Source: Veillonella intestinalis
Lineage (GTDB): Bacteria > Bacillota > Negativicutes > Veillonellales > Veillonellaceae
Length of the DNA: 64,000 nucleotides
Direction: 5' to 3'
NCBI RefSeq assembly: GCF_943193155.1
Contig: NZ_CALPDB010000005.1
Coordinates: forward strand, 62,001 to 126,000
Shown: positions 43,723 to 53,060 of the stretch, piece by piece
Layout: every line of letters starts with the position of its first letter
Numbering within the stretch: position 1 is the first letter of the stretch
Notes under the pieces: model-generated
The model's database searches: none
What the model was told of the DNA's origin: nothing
The model's input: the letters and a program-made list of their open reading frames with translations, nothing else
Made by a program: the position numbers and the translations under genes

Positions 43723-44475
43723 CTATTTAAAGCTCTTAATATAGTTCTCAAACACTGGCGTAAATGCCTTACGTTCTACATCAGAAGTCACCATTATATA
43801 GGCTACTGGATTAGGCTCTTTTAAAATCATAGCCCCTTGTACATAAAATGGCAACTCAACGCCTTGCGCATTTACGAATAAACGGGTACCTGCTGTATAT
43901 GTAGGATACTGTGTACCTTTTAATTCTGTCCAAGGTGTTTGATTTTCCATATCAACGGTTATATTCATACTTGGCGAATTAACAGCGCCATTTTGCAAAG
44001 TCCCTTGTAAAAACTTATTGACCTGTTGTTCACTTTGAAGCCACATAGTATTAATCATTGGCAACTGTTCTTTTACGAAAGCTGGATTTAATAGAGCAGA
44101 AAAGCCCTTTGTATTTTCTTGTGTTAACTCCATAGTAAATACATTAGCCGTTTTTAAAGATTTTTTATCTTTCAACTGCCACTGATAAGCATCAACCGCT
44201 TCACCTAATTTAAAATCCTTATTTTGAATTGCTTTCCCAGTTTCTTTAGTTGCTGTTTTTTCTATTAAATCAATATAACCTGGGATAAAAATACTATTTG
44301 ATAAGCGGCTTACTGTTACATTACTTGGTAAATTAGCGGTACCTCCAATTACTTTCTGTGCTACCACTTTGCTATTAGTATTCGCTGACAAACTAGCTGC
44401 ATTAACAGCTGGCACCGTACTAACTACCCCAACTAAGCAAGTAGCTGTTAGTGCCCATTTTTTCCATTGTTTCAT
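43723..44475 (-). CDS. Exported protein of a tandem family, short form B
   Basis: A 250-residue precursor with signal peptide MKQWKKWALTATCLVGVVST...NAA. The mature part has VTVSRLSNSIFIPGYIDLIEK, AYQWQLKDKKSLKTANVFTMEL and a C terminus NPVAYIMVTSDVERKAFTPVF. These three blocks match the short form A (45633-46499) closely and the two long forms more loosely. The SD is GGGGG. It is the last of four cotranscribed genes. No known domain is recognised; location is periplasm or outside. Confidence 0.7.
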   Translation of the reverse strand: MKQWKKWALTATCLVGVVSTVPAVNAASLSANTNSKVVAQKVIGGTANLPSNVTVSRLSNSIFIPGYIDLIEKTATKETGKAIQNKDFKLGEAVDAYQWQLKDKKSLKTANVFTMELTQENTKGFSALLNPAFVKEQLPMINTMWLQSEQQVNKFLQGTLQNGAVNSPSMNITVDMENQTPWTELKGTQYPTYTAGTRLFVNAQGVELPFYVQGAMILKEPNPVAYIMVTSDVERKAFTPVFENYIKSFK

Positions 44476-44486
44476 TAATAAGCCCC

Positions 44487-45620
44487 CTATTTTAATTGTA
44501 AGATTCTTTCAAATTGTTGTTGCCAAAATTCGCCATCCGCATCATTAGCCATTACAATTGTAATAATCGGCCCAGTTGCTTCATAACGAATCATAGAAAA
44601 GCCTGCTGTTGGCACTTGATAGCCATCATAGATTATATTAGAACGCTGATGATTAAATACAAGTTTACCTAACGCCGTATTTTCCTTAATTTGCGGCACC
44701 GCATTAGCAGATAAGTTTTCTATTTTCATAGTTTTCAAAGTGGCTTCTTGTAAAGCTTGAACTTGAGTCATAAACTCTTTTTGTTCAGGTTTTACCCCTT
44801 GCATATCAAGACCACCCACAGCTTGTTGGTTCGCAAAACTTTGAGAAAACTGTTGCATTATCTGCATTGCATAGATATCTGAACTACCTAAATTTTTACC
44901 ATTGGCAATCTTTTCACGATTTTGAATCTCAGACCAACGATATAATTCATTTGGATGATAACCTACTCGTTTATTTTGGTAAAAATCATCATATTGTTTT
45001 AATTCAGCCTGTAAAGTTTGCACAGCTTCCTTATTATTATCTTTTTCAGCAGCCTCTATCATCTGCAAAATCACCTTACGACTCAACTGATAGCCTTCTT
45101 CGCTATACACAATGGAATCAGGCTCTAACTGAACTTCAATTCCATAGGCCACATGATGAGCCTCAGCATCCTGTGCTTGAAACTGATACAGATTAAGATT
45201 TTTAATTGTATTTTTATTATATTCAGTCAAGATAGGCACATCTAAATTATCCTTTTGCGCCAAGCTACGTATAACCTGTGCGTACTGAACATTATACAAA
45301 TCTATAATTTTACCATACAAGGATGGATCTGCCATATTAGCTTCCACCGTTTTCTTTAAGTCAAATACTTTAACCGTATTTCCTAAAGCGATTTGCTTAC
45401 CATCCGTAGTCTGCCAAACATGGCTTCTCGTATCTATAGCTGTAACTGGCGCCAACGAGCTAGCATTTATGGTTTCAAAGTTGCCAGTTAAGACTGGCTT
45501 ATTTTGAGACTGCCCATTAATAACAGTTGTATCAGCAGAAGCAGCGGCACTAGTATTCGCCAAAACTCCCACACCAATAGCAAGTGCTAATAGGAATTGC
45601 CGTTTATTTTTTAATTTCAT
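44487..45620 (-). CDS. Exported protein of a tandem family, long form B
   Basis: A 377-residue precursor with signal peptide MKLKNKRQFLLALAIGVGVLA...SASA-type. Blocks are NTVKVFDLKKTVEANM, LNLYQFQAQDAEAHHVAYGIEVQL, a helical Gln-rich middle (YAMQIMQQFSQSFANQQAV) and a C terminus GFSMIRYEATGPIITIVMANDADGEFWQQ. The same layout is seen in long form A (46513-47841). The SD is AGAGGGAG. It lies 11 bases before short form B. Function unknown. Confidence 0.7.
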   Translation of the reverse strand: MKLKNKRQFLLALAIGVGVLANTSAAASADTTVINGQSQNKPVLTGNFETINASSLAPVTAIDTRSHVWQTTDGKQIALGNTVKVFDLKKTVEANMADPSLYGKIIDLYNVQYAQVIRSLAQKDNLDVPILTEYNKNTIKNLNLYQFQAQDAEAHHVAYGIEVQLEPDSIVYSEEGYQLSRKVILQMIEAAEKDNNKEAVQTLQAELKQYDDFYQNKRVGYHPNELYRWSEIQNREKIANGKNLGSSDIYAMQIMQQFSQSFANQQAVGGLDMQGVKPEQKEFMTQVQALQEATLKTMKIENLSANAVPQIKENTALGKLVFNHQRSNIIYDGYQVPTAGFSMIRYEATGPIITIVMANDADGEFWQQQFERILQLK

Positions 45621-45632
45621 AAATTCTCCCTC

Positions 45633-46499
45633 TTATAACTCTTGAATGAACTGTACAAAACGAGGTGCAAAGACCTCCTTTTCTACATCCGATGTAACTA
45701 ATACATAAGCCACTGGATTTGGTTCCGTCAATACGACAGCACCTTGCAAGTAATATGGCAATTCTAGCCCATTAGCACCAGCAAAGAAACGAGTGCTTGC
45801 CATGTAGGCTGGATGGGTACTATGCGGTAATCGAGCCCATGGAGTTTGATCTTTCAACTCTGCTTTAGTATAAGCAAATGCAGATGCACCACTATTCATG
45901 GCTAATTCTTGCACTTTTTTATATAATTTACCATCACTTTGTAGCCATTGTGCATTTAAAGCAGGTAATTGACTATCAATAAATTCCTTATGTGCTAAAT
46001 TAGATAAGCCCTTTGTCGTTTCTGGCGTCAATACTAATCCAAATACGGTAGCCGTCTTACGACCATCACTATCTTTTAATTGCCATTGATATACATCAGC
46101 TTTTTCACCAAGCCGATAGTCATTCATATAACGTAATTGTTTTTGTTGCCGTTCGTAAGCTTTTAAACTAGCTTCCCGCTCTTCACCGATTAATAACTTA
46201 TTATCTTCCCAACTTCGTAACTGTGGCCCTCTAGCAATGTCTTCTTGTAATCCTTTTTCAATGAATTCAGCAAAAACTGGTACAAGAACGGTATCTGACA
46301 ATCGGCGAATTGTTACATCTCTAGGTACTGTAATAGCCCCTTTATGGCCTAGCACTTCAACAGCTCCATCACTAATATAACTGGTTGTTACAGCTTGTGA
46401 GGTTGTACTCATTGTATTTTGGCTAGCTGCTTGTCCATAAAAAGGTATGCTAGCTACTAATAACGTGGCCACTAGTGCACTTCGTTTCCAAAAATTCAT
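45633..46499 (-). CDS. Exported protein of a tandem family, short form A
   Basis: A 288-residue precursor starting at ATG 46499, where AAGGAGG is 8 bases upstream; an in-frame ATG at 46526 has no SD. The signal peptide is NFWKRSALVATLLVASIPFYGQAA. Blocks are VTIRRLSDTVLVPVFAEFIEK, DVYQWQLKDSDGRKTATVFGLVL and EPNPVAYVLVTSDVEKEVFAPRF. It is clearly homologous to short form B. It has an extra charged helical insert (REASLKAYERQQKQLRYMND). Function unknown. Confidence 0.7.
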   Translation of the reverse strand: MNFWKRSALVATLLVASIPFYGQAASQNTMSTTSQAVTTSYISDGAVEVLGHKGAITVPRDVTIRRLSDTVLVPVFAEFIEKGLQEDIARGPQLRSWEDNKLLIGEEREASLKAYERQQKQLRYMNDYRLGEKADVYQWQLKDSDGRKTATVFGLVLTPETTKGLSNLAHKEFIDSQLPALNAQWLQSDGKLYKKVQELAMNSGASAFAYTKAELKDQTPWARLPHSTHPAYMASTRFFAGANGLELPYYLQGAVVLTEPNPVAYVLVTSDVEKEVFAPRFVQFIQEL

Positions 46500-46512
46500 A
46501 ACTATATCCTCC

Positions 46513-47841
46513 TTATTGAATTCCATAGGTTGCTTTTAATTGTTTTTCCCAATAATTAAAATCCCCATCATTCGTAACTAAGAAGGTAAATATAGGGCCT
46601 TCTTTTTCATAGCGAATCAAATTAATATTCCCTACAGGGATTTCATAACTATCAAAGGTAAGGGCCATACGACTATCTGAATATAACATCGTTCCTATAT
46701 GAGAATTAACAGTTTTTATATCGCCCAATGTATCGGCATGGATGCCTGAGGTGGCGAAGAATTTCTGTAAACCTTCCCGAATCTTACCACTCATGATTAA
46801 TTTTTCTTTAGCTCGTTCATTGCTCTGCGCCTCTTTAGCTAATTCTTTTTCATGATTTGCTAAATCGGCTACCATAGCGTTAACGAATTTATTTTTATAT
46901 AAATTGAAAAATGCATTAAACGCCACTGGATCTTGCGAAGTTTTTACTGCTTGATAGCCCTCAATAGTTGCTTTGCGGAAACTATTTGGTTCATACGTAG
47001 TTGGATACGGTGCTAACCACGCTTCGTTTTCTGCCAATACGGACTTATTAAATTCTTTCATGAACTGCCAGGTATGAGGCATTTTGTCAGTATCACTGGA
47101 TGAGCCAAATGTAGCAATATCAGATACATCACCAACAAAACCCGTAGCTTGCTGTGCAGATTGCAAAGAATCTAATAAGTTAACACCACTGCCACGTACA
47201 GCTGTACTCGAAGTCATCGACCCATCGACTTCTTTTTCAAGGAACTCCCATAAAGCTTTCGTTAATCGTAATTCAGCTCGTTCCCCTTGAATATAGTCTT
47301 TACCTAAAGCTAGATCAACTACATATGCCGTATGAACACCTTTTTCATCTTCCCCACGTAATTGATACGCATTCCAATCTCGGAAAATCTCACCTTGGAA
47401 GTTTTTTAATTCTGGCACATTAACTTCTTTAGTTTTGGCTAATTCACGAATATCATTTACATATTCATCGTTAAATTCCTTAGCTGAAAGAAAAGCCGTT
47501 CCATCTATCATGCCTTGAGGTGTTATCATACGTTTTAAATCAAATACAGTCACGCCCTGAGGTGTATTCAATCTCTTATTATCTACAGTAGTAAATACAG
47601 GACTTACCAATACAGGCTGAATCCCACTATTCATAGACAAGGCCGTAGCCTGATTTGTAGCGGTTTCACTAGCTGGTTCTATCGTTTTATCAACCTTCTC
47701 TTTCGAGGCTTGTGAGGCTTCACTTACGGCATATACCATTCCTAGCGTAGCCGTATTTACTTCGGCCCCTTGCACAACCGTGCCAATACTACTTCCTAAG
47801 AGAGCGGCCATTACTAACCCATATATATGTTTTCGTTGCAT
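46513..47841 (-). CDS. Exported protein of a tandem family, long form A
   Basis: A 442-residue precursor from ATG 47841, chosen because AAAGGAG is 8 bases upstream; GTG 47850 is less likely. It has a signal peptide (IYGLVMAALLGSSIGTVVQGA). The family blocks are VTVFDLKRMITPQGM, AYQLRGEDEKGVHTAYVVDLAL and INLIRYEKEGPIFTFLVTNDGDFNYW, with a helical charged middle. It is the first gene of the four-gene operon. Function unknown. Confidence 0.7.
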   Translation of the reverse strand: MQRKHIYGLVMAALLGSSIGTVVQGAEVNTATLGMVYAVSEASQASKEKVDKTIEPASETATNQATALSMNSGIQPVLVSPVFTTVDNKRLNTPQGVTVFDLKRMITPQGMIDGTAFLSAKEFNDEYVNDIRELAKTKEVNVPELKNFQGEIFRDWNAYQLRGEDEKGVHTAYVVDLALGKDYIQGERAELRLTKALWEFLEKEVDGSMTSSTAVRGSGVNLLDSLQSAQQATGFVGDVSDIATFGSSSDTDKMPHTWQFMKEFNKSVLAENEAWLAPYPTTYEPNSFRKATIEGYQAVKTSQDPVAFNAFFNLYKNKFVNAMVADLANHEKELAKEAQSNERAKEKLIMSGKIREGLQKFFATSGIHADTLGDIKTVNSHIGTMLYSDSRMALTFDSYEIPVGNINLIRYEKEGPIFTFLVTNDGDFNYWEKQLKATYGIQ

Positions 47842-47884
47842 CTCACACACTCCTTTGCGGCTAATTAAAATTTGCTATATAATT

Positions 47885-47921
47885 AGTATATAACTAAAAC
47901 GTATAATTTTCATGAATTATA
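47885..47921 (-). promoter_or_regulatory. Promoter region and inverted repeat of the exported operon
   Basis: On the minus strand TATACT (47885-47890) is a good -10, while the -35 (ATGAAA) is weak. TATAATT and AATTATA (47902-47921) flank 6 bases over the -35 region, suggesting an activator or repressor site. The 13-mer TATAATTCATGAA here recurs at 42704-42716. Confidence 0.45.
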
Positions 47922-47959
47922 TAAATACTTAAATTTTCATACTTTCCCTGAAACGTAAT

Positions 47960-49426
47960 TTACTCATGATGATTACGTTTTACTTTTTGCAATAATAATT
48001 CTTGTTTTAACTCATGAAGTTTATGGCTAATATTCACTTTCACTACTGGCGGACGATTTAAACGCAAGTATTCAGGCCATAATAATTTAATCTGCTCATT
48101 CGCATAACTTACAATATCAGGTAAACTTGGCAAATCATAAACCAATTCGCCCTTTTCAAAAATCGGCACTAATAAATCGACTACATCAAAACTATTCGCT
48201 TCTAAATGAGTACATTTCCATGGATACATAGGATTTTCAAAAGTATATGGCTTCGTTGTATCTATCGTTTCATCAATCAAACAAATCAAATCGCCAATCA
48301 ATTTGCGATTACGCCGATTAATAAGACGTAATACCTTTTTACAACCAGGATTGGTCACTTTTTCGATATTATCGGAAAACTTCATAGTTGGCATAAATTG
48401 ACCATCTTCATTCCACTGCCCAGCCAATTTATACACACCGCCTAAAGCAGAGGTACCATCAGCGGTAATGAGTTTTGTCCCTACGCCCCACGAGGTAATG
48501 GCACTATGTTGACTTTTCAAATCAGCAATGCGATGTTCATCTAAGTCATTAGACGCAAAAATAGTGGCATCTTCAAAACCTGCGTCTTTTAACATTTGAA
48601 AAGCTTCTTGGGATAGATATGATAAATCACCACTATCTAAGCGAATACCATACCCCTTAGGCATTGTACCGCCACGGCGTTCTTTAACCTCTTTAAATAC
48701 TTGAATTGCATTAGGTACCCCTTGTTGTAAGGTATCATACGTATCCACTAATAAAACTAACATATTTTCGTATTGAGCCGCATACGAACGAAAGGCCGTC
48801 AATTCATCAGGAAAACTCATAATCCAACTATGAGCCATGGTACCTACAGGCTTAATGCCATATTGAGCGGCCGAATACACATTACTCGTACCATTAAAAC
48901 CACCAATAATAGAGGCACGCGCACCATATACGGCTGCATTTGTGCCTTGCGCGCGACGCATACCAAATTCAGCTAAGCTATCATTACCAGCAACACTACG
49001 AATACGGCGCGCTTTGGTGGCAATTAAAGACTCATGATTCAAATACATGGATAGCGGTGTCTCGATAAGCATAGCTTCATCTTTAGGGGCTTCAATGCGA
49101 ACTAACACTTCTCCAGGAAATACAATAGATCCTTCTGGTGCAGCATATACTGTACCAGTAAAACGAAACTCTTTTAAATATTCTAAAAAATCGTCTTCAA
49201 ACAAACCTGTTTTTCGTAAATACGCAATATCTTCTTCATTGAACGATAGATGTTTTAAATAATCAATGACATGCTCTAACCCAGCGACTACCGTATACGC
49301 ACCATTAAATGGATTTTTACGATAAAAACGGTCAAATACGCAAGGTGTACGATGTAAATTTTCTTTAAATAAGCCTTGCATCATGGTGAATTGATATAAA
49401 TCTGTCAGTAACGCTTTACTAATCAC
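47960..49426 (-). CDS. pncB: Nicotinate phosphoribosyltransferase
   Basis: An NAD salvage enzyme of 488 residues from GTG 49426, supported by GAGGA 7 bases upstream; longer in-frame starts lack an SD. N terminus ALLTDLYQFTMMQGLF, then EFGMRRAQG, IRLDSGDLSYLSQEAF, IFASNDLDEHRI and WGVGTKLITADG are PncB signatures. A short hairpin (AAACGTAAT/ATTACGTTT, 47951-47980) overlaps the stop codon. Confidence 0.94.
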   Translation of the reverse strand: MISKALLTDLYQFTMMQGLFKENLHRTPCVFDRFYRKNPFNGAYTVVAGLEHVIDYLKHLSFNEEDIAYLRKTGLFEDDFLEYLKEFRFTGTVYAAPEGSIVFPGEVLVRIEAPKDEAMLIETPLSMYLNHESLIATKARRIRSVAGNDSLAEFGMRRAQGTNAAVYGARASIIGGFNGTSNVYSAAQYGIKPVGTMAHSWIMSFPDELTAFRSYAAQYENMLVLLVDTYDTLQQGVPNAIQVFKEVKERRGGTMPKGYGIRLDSGDLSYLSQEAFQMLKDAGFEDATIFASNDLDEHRIADLKSQHSAITSWGVGTKLITADGTSALGGVYKLAGQWNEDGQFMPTMKFSDNIEKVTNPGCKKVLRLINRRNRKLIGDLICLIDETIDTTKPYTFENPMYPWKCTHLEANSFDVVDLLVPIFEKGELVYDLPSLPDIVSYANEQIKLLWPEYLRLNRPPVVKVNISHKLHELKQELLLQKVKRNHHE

Positions 49427-49549
49427 GATAAATTCCTCATCTCTGCATAATCTAATATAGTAATAATTTACAAGCACTACTATTTAAGCTACAATTGTTA
49501 GTGCCTATCCTTATATAATTCTATGTTTATAGAAAGGAATCCTCTTTTT

Positions 49550-50443
49550 ATGTTACAGGCTCGCTTATGTTTATTACTGACTGCCTTTGTTTGGGGCTCC
49601 ACATTTGTAGCCCAGCGCTTAGCTTCTGATTTAGTAGGTCCACATACATATAATGCAACACGCTTTTTGTTAGGTGTATTAACTGTTAGTCCCTTACTAA
49701 TTTTTATGAAACAAAGTGCACCGCCACAAAAAGCTAAGGTTTCTATTATATGGATTTCTTTATTATTGGGCTTTTTACTATTCTTAGGCGCCAGTTTACA
49801 ACAATATGCTATCGCCTATACTACGGCCTCTAAAGCAGCCTTTCTTACGGCGCTTTATATTGTAATTGTACCTACCATCGGCCTTTTTATAGGGCAACAA
49901 ATTAGCTTGCTCGCCTTAGCCGGCGTACTATGCTCAGTCATTGGGGCCGCCTTATTAAGTTTAAAAGAAAGTTTTATCCCCTCCTATGGAGATGGTATAA
50001 TTTTAATCTCTACCCTCTTCTGGGCCTTACATATTGTCGTATTAAGTAAAGTCACCAAACAGTATAATCCCTTTAAACTAGCTATGGGGCAATTTTTTGG
50101 GTGCGCTTTATTTTCAGGCATCGCCGCCCTTTTATCTGAGCCATTTTCTTGGACAATTATTGAAAATTCGTGGCTCTTTATTGCTTGGGGCGGCATTCTA
50201 TCCGCTGGTCTAGGCTTTACAGGCCAACTCTTAGGACAACGCCAATTACCAGCAACCCAAGCCTCCCTCATTATGAGCCTTGAAATCGTATTTGCTGGTG
50301 TTATGGGCTATTTTATTTTAGGTGAACGCCTTAATTATCAAGAAATATGGGGACTTATTGCTATGTGTACAGGTGTCTTATTAGCACAACTCCCTTGTCC
50401 CCCTTCTTTACATATTGGTCCCCTTTGTCGTCGAAAGGAGTAA
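49550..50443 (+). CDS. EamA/DMT-family exporter
   Basis: An inner-membrane protein of about 297 residues with ten hydrophobic segments and two EamA repeats. The first begins LLLTAFVWGSTFVAQRLASD, the second GDGIILISTLFWALHIVVLSK. The last segment is followed by a short basic C terminus. ATG 49550 is chosen because AAAGGA lies 11 bases upstream; an earlier ATG at 49523 lacks an SD. Substrate unknown. It is 6 bases before menA and likely cotranscribed. Confidence 0.88.
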   Translation: MLQARLCLLLTAFVWGSTFVAQRLASDLVGPHTYNATRFLLGVLTVSPLLIFMKQSAPPQKAKVSIIWISLLLGFLLFLGASLQQYAIAYTTASKAAFLTALYIVIVPTIGLFIGQQISLLALAGVLCSVIGAALLSLKESFIPSYGDGIILISTLFWALHIVVLSKVTKQYNPFKLAMGQFFGCALFSGIAALLSEPFSWTIIENSWLFIAWGGILSAGLGFTGQLLGQRQLPATQASLIMSLEIVFAGVMGYFILGERLNYQEIWGLIAMCTGVLLAQLPCPPSLHIGPLCRRKE

Positions 50444-50449
50444 GTATTG

Positions 50450-51346
50450 ATGACATTTTCACAATTGTATCGACTAGCTCGACCTCGTACCTTAACGGCT
50501 GCTTTTAGCCCCGTCATTTTGGGCGCTACCTTTGCTAGCACAATGCATCCCCAAGCACAAAGTACGGCTTTGAGTATATTCTATACGCTTTTAATTTTAA
50601 TTTGTGTCATGAGTGCCCAAATCGCCGCTAATATTTGGAATGAATATTTTGATTTCAAATCAGGCCTTGATCTAAATCAAGCGGCTGGCAATAGTGGAAC
50701 CATAGTACGAGAAGGCATTTCACCGCTTCAAGTTAAACGCTTAGGCTATATTTTTACCATCACCCCCATTATCTTAGGCATCATATTAGCCGCCCAAGTA
50801 TCTTGGTGGCTTATTCCCGCTGGTACTGTCTGTATCTTAATTAGTCTCTTTTATTCAGGCGGACCTAAACCTATCTCTCGAACACCATACGGTGAATTAG
50901 CTTCTGGTGTTGCCATGGGCTTTGCTATTGTCTATATCACAGCCTATACCTGGACAGGCACTTTGTTTTGGGATTTCTTAATTCCTGCCATACCTTCCAC
51001 TATTTTAATTGGGAACATCATGATGACTAATAATTTACGAGATTTCAGTAATGATAAAGCCCATGGACGTCGTACCTTAGTCATTCTCCTCGGCAAAGAT
51101 GAAGGCATTCGCCTACTGCGAGCTTTGTTTGTATTCTGTGTTATTTGGCTACTGCTATGGGCCCTTTTAGACAAACTGCCTTATGCTACATTATTAGGCG
51201 CCCTTGCTTTGATCCCCGCTTTTAAAAGCTCGGTTATCTTAGCGCGCTACGCCGATGTAGTAAAAATGAATGAAGCCATGAAATTTACCTCCATTAGCGT
51301 AACCATATATCACGTATTAGTAAGTGTAGGTCTGTTAATTGGATAA
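50450..51346 (+). CDS. menA: 1,4-dihydroxy-2-naphthoate polyprenyltransferase (UbiA family)
   Basis: A membrane prenyltransferase of 298 residues. The N terminus RLARPRTLTAAFSPVILG is MenA-like. The first Asp-rich motif is NEYFDFKSGLDLNQ, and the second is TNNLRDFSNDKAHGRRTLVILLG. It would attach the isoprenoid tail in menaquinone synthesis. No other men gene is in the window. The ATG follows AAAGGAG by 9 bases; the adjacent TTG is less likely. Confidence 0.9.
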   Translation: MTFSQLYRLARPRTLTAAFSPVILGATFASTMHPQAQSTALSIFYTLLILICVMSAQIAANIWNEYFDFKSGLDLNQAAGNSGTIVREGISPLQVKRLGYIFTITPIILGIILAAQVSWWLIPAGTVCILISLFYSGGPKPISRTPYGELASGVAMGFAIVYITAYTWTGTLFWDFLIPAIPSTILIGNIMMTNNLRDFSNDKAHGRRTLVILLGKDEGIRLLRALFVFCVIWLLLWALLDKLPYATLLGALALIPAFKSSVILARYADVVKMNEAMKFTSISVTIYHVLVSVGLLIG

Positions 51347-51355
51347 AAAAATATA

Positions 51356-51409
51356 AAAGAGCTGTAACAAAGCGGCGGATAAACGCCATCTTTTGTTACA
51401 GCTCTTTTT
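51356..51409 (+). terminator. Terminator of eamA-menA
   Basis: AAAGAGCTGTAACAAA pairs with TTTGTTACAGCTCTTT over 16 bp, with an inner GGCG/CGCC, and ends in a T run. Confidence 0.92.
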
Positions 51410-51435
51410 GTAGATAAATCAGTGTTTGATGAATA

Positions 51436-52605
51436 TTATTGTTTCAAATATTGTAATGCAAATTCGGCATATAAAGCACTGCCACTAGGCAATACATCTT
51501 CATCTACATCAAAATTTGATGCATGGTGCACACAACATATGCCTTTCTCTTTATTGCGTGCCCCTAGGAAAGCAAATACACCTGGTACATGTTCTAAATA
51601 TACGGAAAAGTCTTCTGCGCCCATTTCCTTTATCATAGGAACTAAAGCCTCTTCGCCCATAACTGCAGCCGCGGCCTTGCGAGCTAAATCATTTAGCGGT
51701 ATATGTTCATTAATAAGCGGTGCCGGACCAAACACATACTCACAAGCTACTTCACAGCCATAAATGCTAGCAGCCTGTGTCGCTATATTTTCTATTAAAG
51801 TAGGAAGTTTTTCACGCAGTTCTCGATTAAAAGCCCGCGTTGTCCCCACTAATTCAACTGTATCTGCTAGTGAATCAACGGCGTTACCACCATTCATTTG
51901 ACACACACTAACCACTAAGGTATCCTCTACGGTTTTATACCGAGTAACTAAACTCTGTAAGGCCACAACAATAGCTGACGCGGCTAGAATGCCATCTGCA
52001 CCCTGTTCAGGCAATGCTATATCAGCAGATGTGCTCTTTACTTTAATAGTGAAACGATCACTGCAAGCCATTCGTTCGCCATCATCAATATTTACAGTAC
52101 CTGCCTCTAACAAACTCCAAATATGCATACCAAAGATAGCATTTACATCCTGCAACACACCGCGTTCTACATAGCGACGAGATTCAGTCCCCACTTCTTC
52201 TCCCATCTGAAATAATAGTTTAACAGTACCTGCTATTTTATCTTTTTGTGCCATCAATAAATTAGCGGCCCCCAACAACATCGCCGTATGACAATCATGC
52301 CCACAAGCATGCATAACACCCGCATTTTTTGAGGCGTATGCTACTTCATTACTCTCTTGAATCGGCAATGCATCAATATCAGCGCGTAGCATAATAGTAG
52401 GTCCTTCACTAGCCCCTTTTATAGTCCCTACGCAACCAGTAATGTCTGAAAAAGTCTGAACCTCTACACCAAGGGATTGTAACTCTTCAACAATATGTTT
52501 CGTCGTTTCTACTTCCATTTTACTTAATTCAGGATTGGCATGTAAGAAACGCCGTTGTTCTATAATATATGGTTTTATGGCTTCTGCCAATTGTCTCATG
52601 CTCAT
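51436..52605 (-). CDS. M20-family amidohydrolase/peptidase
   Basis: A dinuclear metal hydrolase of 389 residues of the HipO/IAA-amino-acid hydrolase/AbgA-B type. N-terminal: RRFLHANPELSKMEVET, MLRADIDALPIQE, MHACGHDCHTAMLLGAA, FQMGEEVG. A dimerisation lid spans about 180-290, and MGAEDFSVYLEHVPGVFAFLG with HHASNFDVDE closes the protein. ATG 52605 is chosen for GGAG 5 bases upstream. It follows the lid fragment and abgT, so cleavage of p-aminobenzoyl-glutamate or other N-acyl amino acids is plausible. Confidence 0.9.
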   Translation of the reverse strand: MSMRQLAEAIKPYIIEQRRFLHANPELSKMEVETTKHIVEELQSLGVEVQTFSDITGCVGTIKGASEGPTIMLRADIDALPIQESNEVAYASKNAGVMHACGHDCHTAMLLGAANLLMAQKDKIAGTVKLLFQMGEEVGTESRRYVERGVLQDVNAIFGMHIWSLLEAGTVNIDDGERMACSDRFTIKVKSTSADIALPEQGADGILAASAIVVALQSLVTRYKTVEDTLVVSVCQMNGGNAVDSLADTVELVGTTRAFNRELREKLPTLIENIATQAASIYGCEVACEYVFGPAPLINEHIPLNDLARKAAAAVMGEEALVPMIKEMGAEDFSVYLEHVPGVFAFLGARNKEKGICCVHHASNFDVDEDVLPSGSALYAEFALQYLKQ

Positions 52606-52650
52606 ATATACTCCATTTAAATTCACTACGTCTACTCTAATGTGCTAATT

Positions 52651-53001
52651 CTATGCTTTCACCTGTACAACACCACGGCAGCCTAAACCTAAGGCAACTG
52701 AATTCACTAATTCTTTCAACTCTTTGAAAATCATCTCACCTTGGCTCTTATCTTGTGCTAATAATAAGCCCCCAATTAAAACTGAATCCGCAATAATATT
52801 AAATTGCTTACCCGCTTTAATAGTTCCTAAGTTTAGGGCTAATGGATTACGCGGATCATTAACGCGGCTCACTAAGGACTGACAAGCTAAGACAATTGAA
52901 CTCGCTGCTAAAATAGCATCATGTCCCAAATGAGGTGTTGACGCATGTGCGGAGGACCCTGTAATTTCTATCTCAAACGTTATTCGTTCAGAAAATTTCA
53001 T
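52651..53001 (-). CDS. Stand-alone M20 dimerisation-lid domain
   Basis: A 116-residue ORF matching only the lid domain of M20 hydrolases (FEIEITGSSAHASTPHLGHDAILAASSIV, then LNLGTIKAGKQFNIIADSVLIGG). The metal-binding halves on both sides are absent. The start has a good SD (AAGGAG, 7 bases) and the frame is open, so it is expressible. It may be a neat deletion remnant of a second M20 subunit (AbgA/AbgB are paired in E. coli) or a retained regulatory fragment. It has no catalytic residues. Confidence 0.7.
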   Translation of the reverse strand: MKFSERITFEIEITGSSAHASTPHLGHDAILAASSIVLACQSLVSRVNDPRNPLALNLGTIKAGKQFNIIADSVLIGGLLLAQDKSQGEMIFKELKELVNSVALGLGCRGVVQVKA

Positions 53002-53060
53002 ATATAACTCCTTACTTATAAAGACTTCTTTTCTTTAATGTATATGCCTTAAAACAATAC

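Noticed and set aside
47951-47980. Terminator of pncB
   Set aside because: AAACGTAAT/ATTACGTTT overlaps the stop codon but has no T run on the minus strand. It is listed only as a hairpin in the pncB entry.
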